This document shows positions 14,952 to 16,469 of a stretch of 16,469 nt of DNA, one piece after another. Below the pieces are notes generated by a model. That model was not told where the DNA came from, searched no databases, and saw nothing but the letters and a program-made list of their open reading frames with translations. Source of the stretch: Candidatus Woesearchaeota archaeon (lineage in GTDB: Archaea; Nanoarchaeota; Nanoarchaeia; Woesearchaeales; JAGVZT01); contig JAFCGF010000041.1 in assembly GCA_017608295.1 (NCBI GenBank), forward strand, positions 1 through 16,469, read 5' to 3'. Both the position numbers and the translations under genes were made by a program. Within the stretch, counting starts at the first letter, position 1; every line of letters begins with the position of its first letter.

Positions 14952-16469
14952 TTATCCCGTAACACCAAACTGCTCAGTCTGAGTATCTAGAACTTGTCCA
15001 GCATAGCTAATTGTAGCGGTGATTGTCACAGGATTATAACCCGAATGACCGCGATACTCTCCAACAAAGATCGGCGTGAAGTCAGTCGGCGTGGATGAAA
15101 CAGAAGGAACTGAGAAAGTGCTGCCATAATTATAATTACTAGAACTTACATCTAGCTGCCCTGGAGAAAGATCCACATCAACTAATATTGGACCCTTGGC
15201 TGAGATCTCGCTATTCCGAATGTTTAGACCATATTCATACTTCCCAGATTGTAGATTATTTGTTATAGCCAATATTCTTATATCTGGTAAACTAGCACAA
15301 ACGCCCGCCTCGCAAATATATCCTGCTCTGCAGCTTCCGCAATCTACTTGAGCAGAACATAAAGTATTCACGCCACATCTATCTCCGCAAGTCTCATCGC
15401 AACAAGCACCACTATAGCAAGCAATCGAGCATTCGATAAATTGTCCGGCAACGCTATCGCCATCACAGAATAATTCTTCTACTCCGCAGCCAGGAGATTC
15501 ACAAGAATCTGCATAACCTTGTCCGCTAATCCAGCAATTATCTGAACCACTATTTGATATAGAAGTTGCTTCGCTATTAATATAAGTATCACTGCTTCCT
15601 ACTACAGGTATTACTTCGAAATAATTAGGACTTGAGTCGGGATCGGTACAGACTTTAACACACTTGCCGTTCTGGCATTCGTAACCAGAAGAACAAGTTC
15701 CACAATTTATGAGTTCATCGCAGATAGTGTAAGTCCCACATTCATAGCCCTTACTTCTACAATCTCCTGAGCAAATTTCTTCCCGAATGCAAGCTCCAGC
15801 TGAACAGCCATTCTCGCAGTCTCTTGTTACTCCAAGTTTATACATCCCTTCCTTAGTACCCGCCGGGTGGGCGGCACATATAAACTCAGTAACAGTGTTA
15901 ACACCTTCACATTTATCGCTCGAAGTACTTGGCTTATCATACGGCATATCTGCAGGCCAGTTTCCCGTAACTTCTCCAGCGACATATTTATTGTCTCCAT
16001 CTGAATCCGTACAAATTGTTGAATGTGGCCCCTTGCAAGCACCGTTCTCACAACCATATGGGCATTCATAATGATAGCTCACTGCAGCATTTGGAAAATC
16101 ACAATACCACTCTTCTAGCCATTTATCATCTGCACAAGAGTCAAAATGAGTTCGTGTCTCGATCTTTCCATTTACAGATAATTCCGCAGAAACCTTACCT
16201 ACTGAACCATAATTCTTACCGCCATCTGAATCTTCGCAACTTATTGGCTGATATACAGTTCCCGAGCTAGAAGTCCCAGAGCTGCTACCCTGAAAAGTAG
16301 AACCTATAATCGTCTCAGTCAAAGAGCCCTTAGGGAGATCCATTTGCTGAGAACTCAGCATAGATTCGAATAGTCTCTCTGAAGACTTGCTAGCTCTGCT
16401 TTTTGATAAAACTGCTAATCCAGAAATATTCATCCCGCTAAAAACAACAATAACTATAAGAAAAACTAC
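14952..16469 (-). CDS. Partial Cys-rich exported protein with C-x-DSDGG modules (N-terminus beyond window)
   Basis: The frame is open to the right edge (505 codons seen). The Met at 16433 is not the start: the 12 codons before it encode the hydrophobic run VVFLIVIVVFSG, clearly the end of an N-terminal TM or signal segment. An ISGLAVL motif like that of the other surface proteins comes next, then a Ser-rich linker. Three modules start at C78, C153 and C274 (numbering from the window edge): C-E-DSDGG, C-T-DSDGD and C-T-DPDSS. The first two continue through a Cys-rich stretch to GC-x-NGAC or GCSAGAC. Two further Cys-rich motifs end in CGTCSSGYECQNGKC and CGSCRAGYICEAGVC. A beta-sandwich-like domain (about 395-505) closes the protein, with no C-terminal TM. 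Probably an extracellular, disulphide-stabilised protein; function unknown. Confidence 0.85.
   Translation of the reverse strand, partial: VVFLIVIVVFSGMNISGLAVLSKSRASKSSERLFESMLSSQQMDLPKGSLTETIIGSTFQGSSSGTSSSGTVYQPISCEDSDGGKNYGSVGKVSAELSVNGKIETRTHFDSCADDKWLEEWYCDFPNAAVSYHYECPYGCENGACKGPHSTICTDSDGDNKYVAGEVTGNWPADMPYDKPSTSSDKCEGVNTVTEFICAAHPAGTKEGMYKLGVTRDCENGCSAGACIREEICSGDCRSKGYECGTYTICDELINCGTCSSGYECQNGKCVKVCTDPDSSPNYFEVIPVVGSSDTYINSEATSISNSGSDNCWISGQGYADSCESPGCGVEELFCDGDSVAGQFIECSIACYSGACCDETCGDRCGVNTLCSAQVDCGSCRAGYICEAGVCASLPDIRILAITNNLQSGKYEYGLNIRNSEISAKGPILVDVDLSPGQLDVSSSNYNYGSTFSVPSVSSTPTDFTPIFVGEYRGHSGYNPVTITATISYAGQVLDTQTEQFGVTG

Noticed and set aside
16431..16433. ATG at 16433 as the start of the Cys-rich protein
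   Set aside because: The upstream in-frame codons to the window edge encode a hydrophobic membrane segment, so the Met is internal and the gene is 5'-partial.

Overview
The window looks archaeal. It carries a stand-alone Kae1-type tRNA threonylcarbamoyladenosine enzyme, TATA-box promoters placed about 25 nt from start codons (leaderless or short-leader genes), an AbrB-type regulator, and very large Asn/Ser/Thr-rich surface proteins crowded with N-glycosylation sequons. The surface-protein style (NosD-type beta-helices, DUF2341 plus LamG, archaeal Ig-like domains, Cys-rich C-x-DSDGG modules) resembles what is seen in DPANN-type archaea such as Woesearchaeota or Pacearchaeota. That placement is inferred from style, not from a marker search. 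No rRNA, tRNA, transposase or CRISPR array was seen.

Layout. (1) 1-2553, minus: an N-terminal TM protein with a Glu/Pro-rich stalk and a NosD beta-helix; its 3' end is cut by the left edge of the window. (2) 2554-2711: its promoter, plus a perfect 10-bp hairpin that probably ends the next unit. (3) 2712-12735, minus: a three-gene operon joined by two ATGA stop/start overlaps. In transcription order these are a 93-aa tandem AbrB-like protein, a 1329-aa DUF2341/LamG/Ig surface protein and a 1919-aa beta-propeller/NosD/Ig surface protein. (4) 12736-12837: a divergent promoter region with a candidate operator. (5) 12838-13830, plus: kae1. (6) 13772-14386, minus: an unrecognised 204-aa protein overlapping the 3' end of kae1. 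(7) 14387-14446: a compact divergent promoter. (8) 14447-14788, plus: a DUF192 protein, followed by a decayed partial copy of itself. (9) 14952-16469, minus: a Cys-rich exported protein whose 5' end is cut by the right edge.

Working together: the four surface genes would build a heavily glycosylated cell coat or adhesin layer. Three of them share an N-terminal TM followed by an I-T/S-G signature. The two operon proteins also share an Ig / Arg-rich / Pro-rich / TM tail cassette. The two NosD proteins share a Cys-paired superrepeat (six copies in the window) and a nearly identical linker at DNA level, which implies recent duplication or gene conversion. The first gene of the operon is a single-chain AbrB pseudodimer, a natural candidate for an autoregulator of surface display. 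kae1, DUF192 and the 204-aa gene appear to be ordinary chromosomal neighbours.
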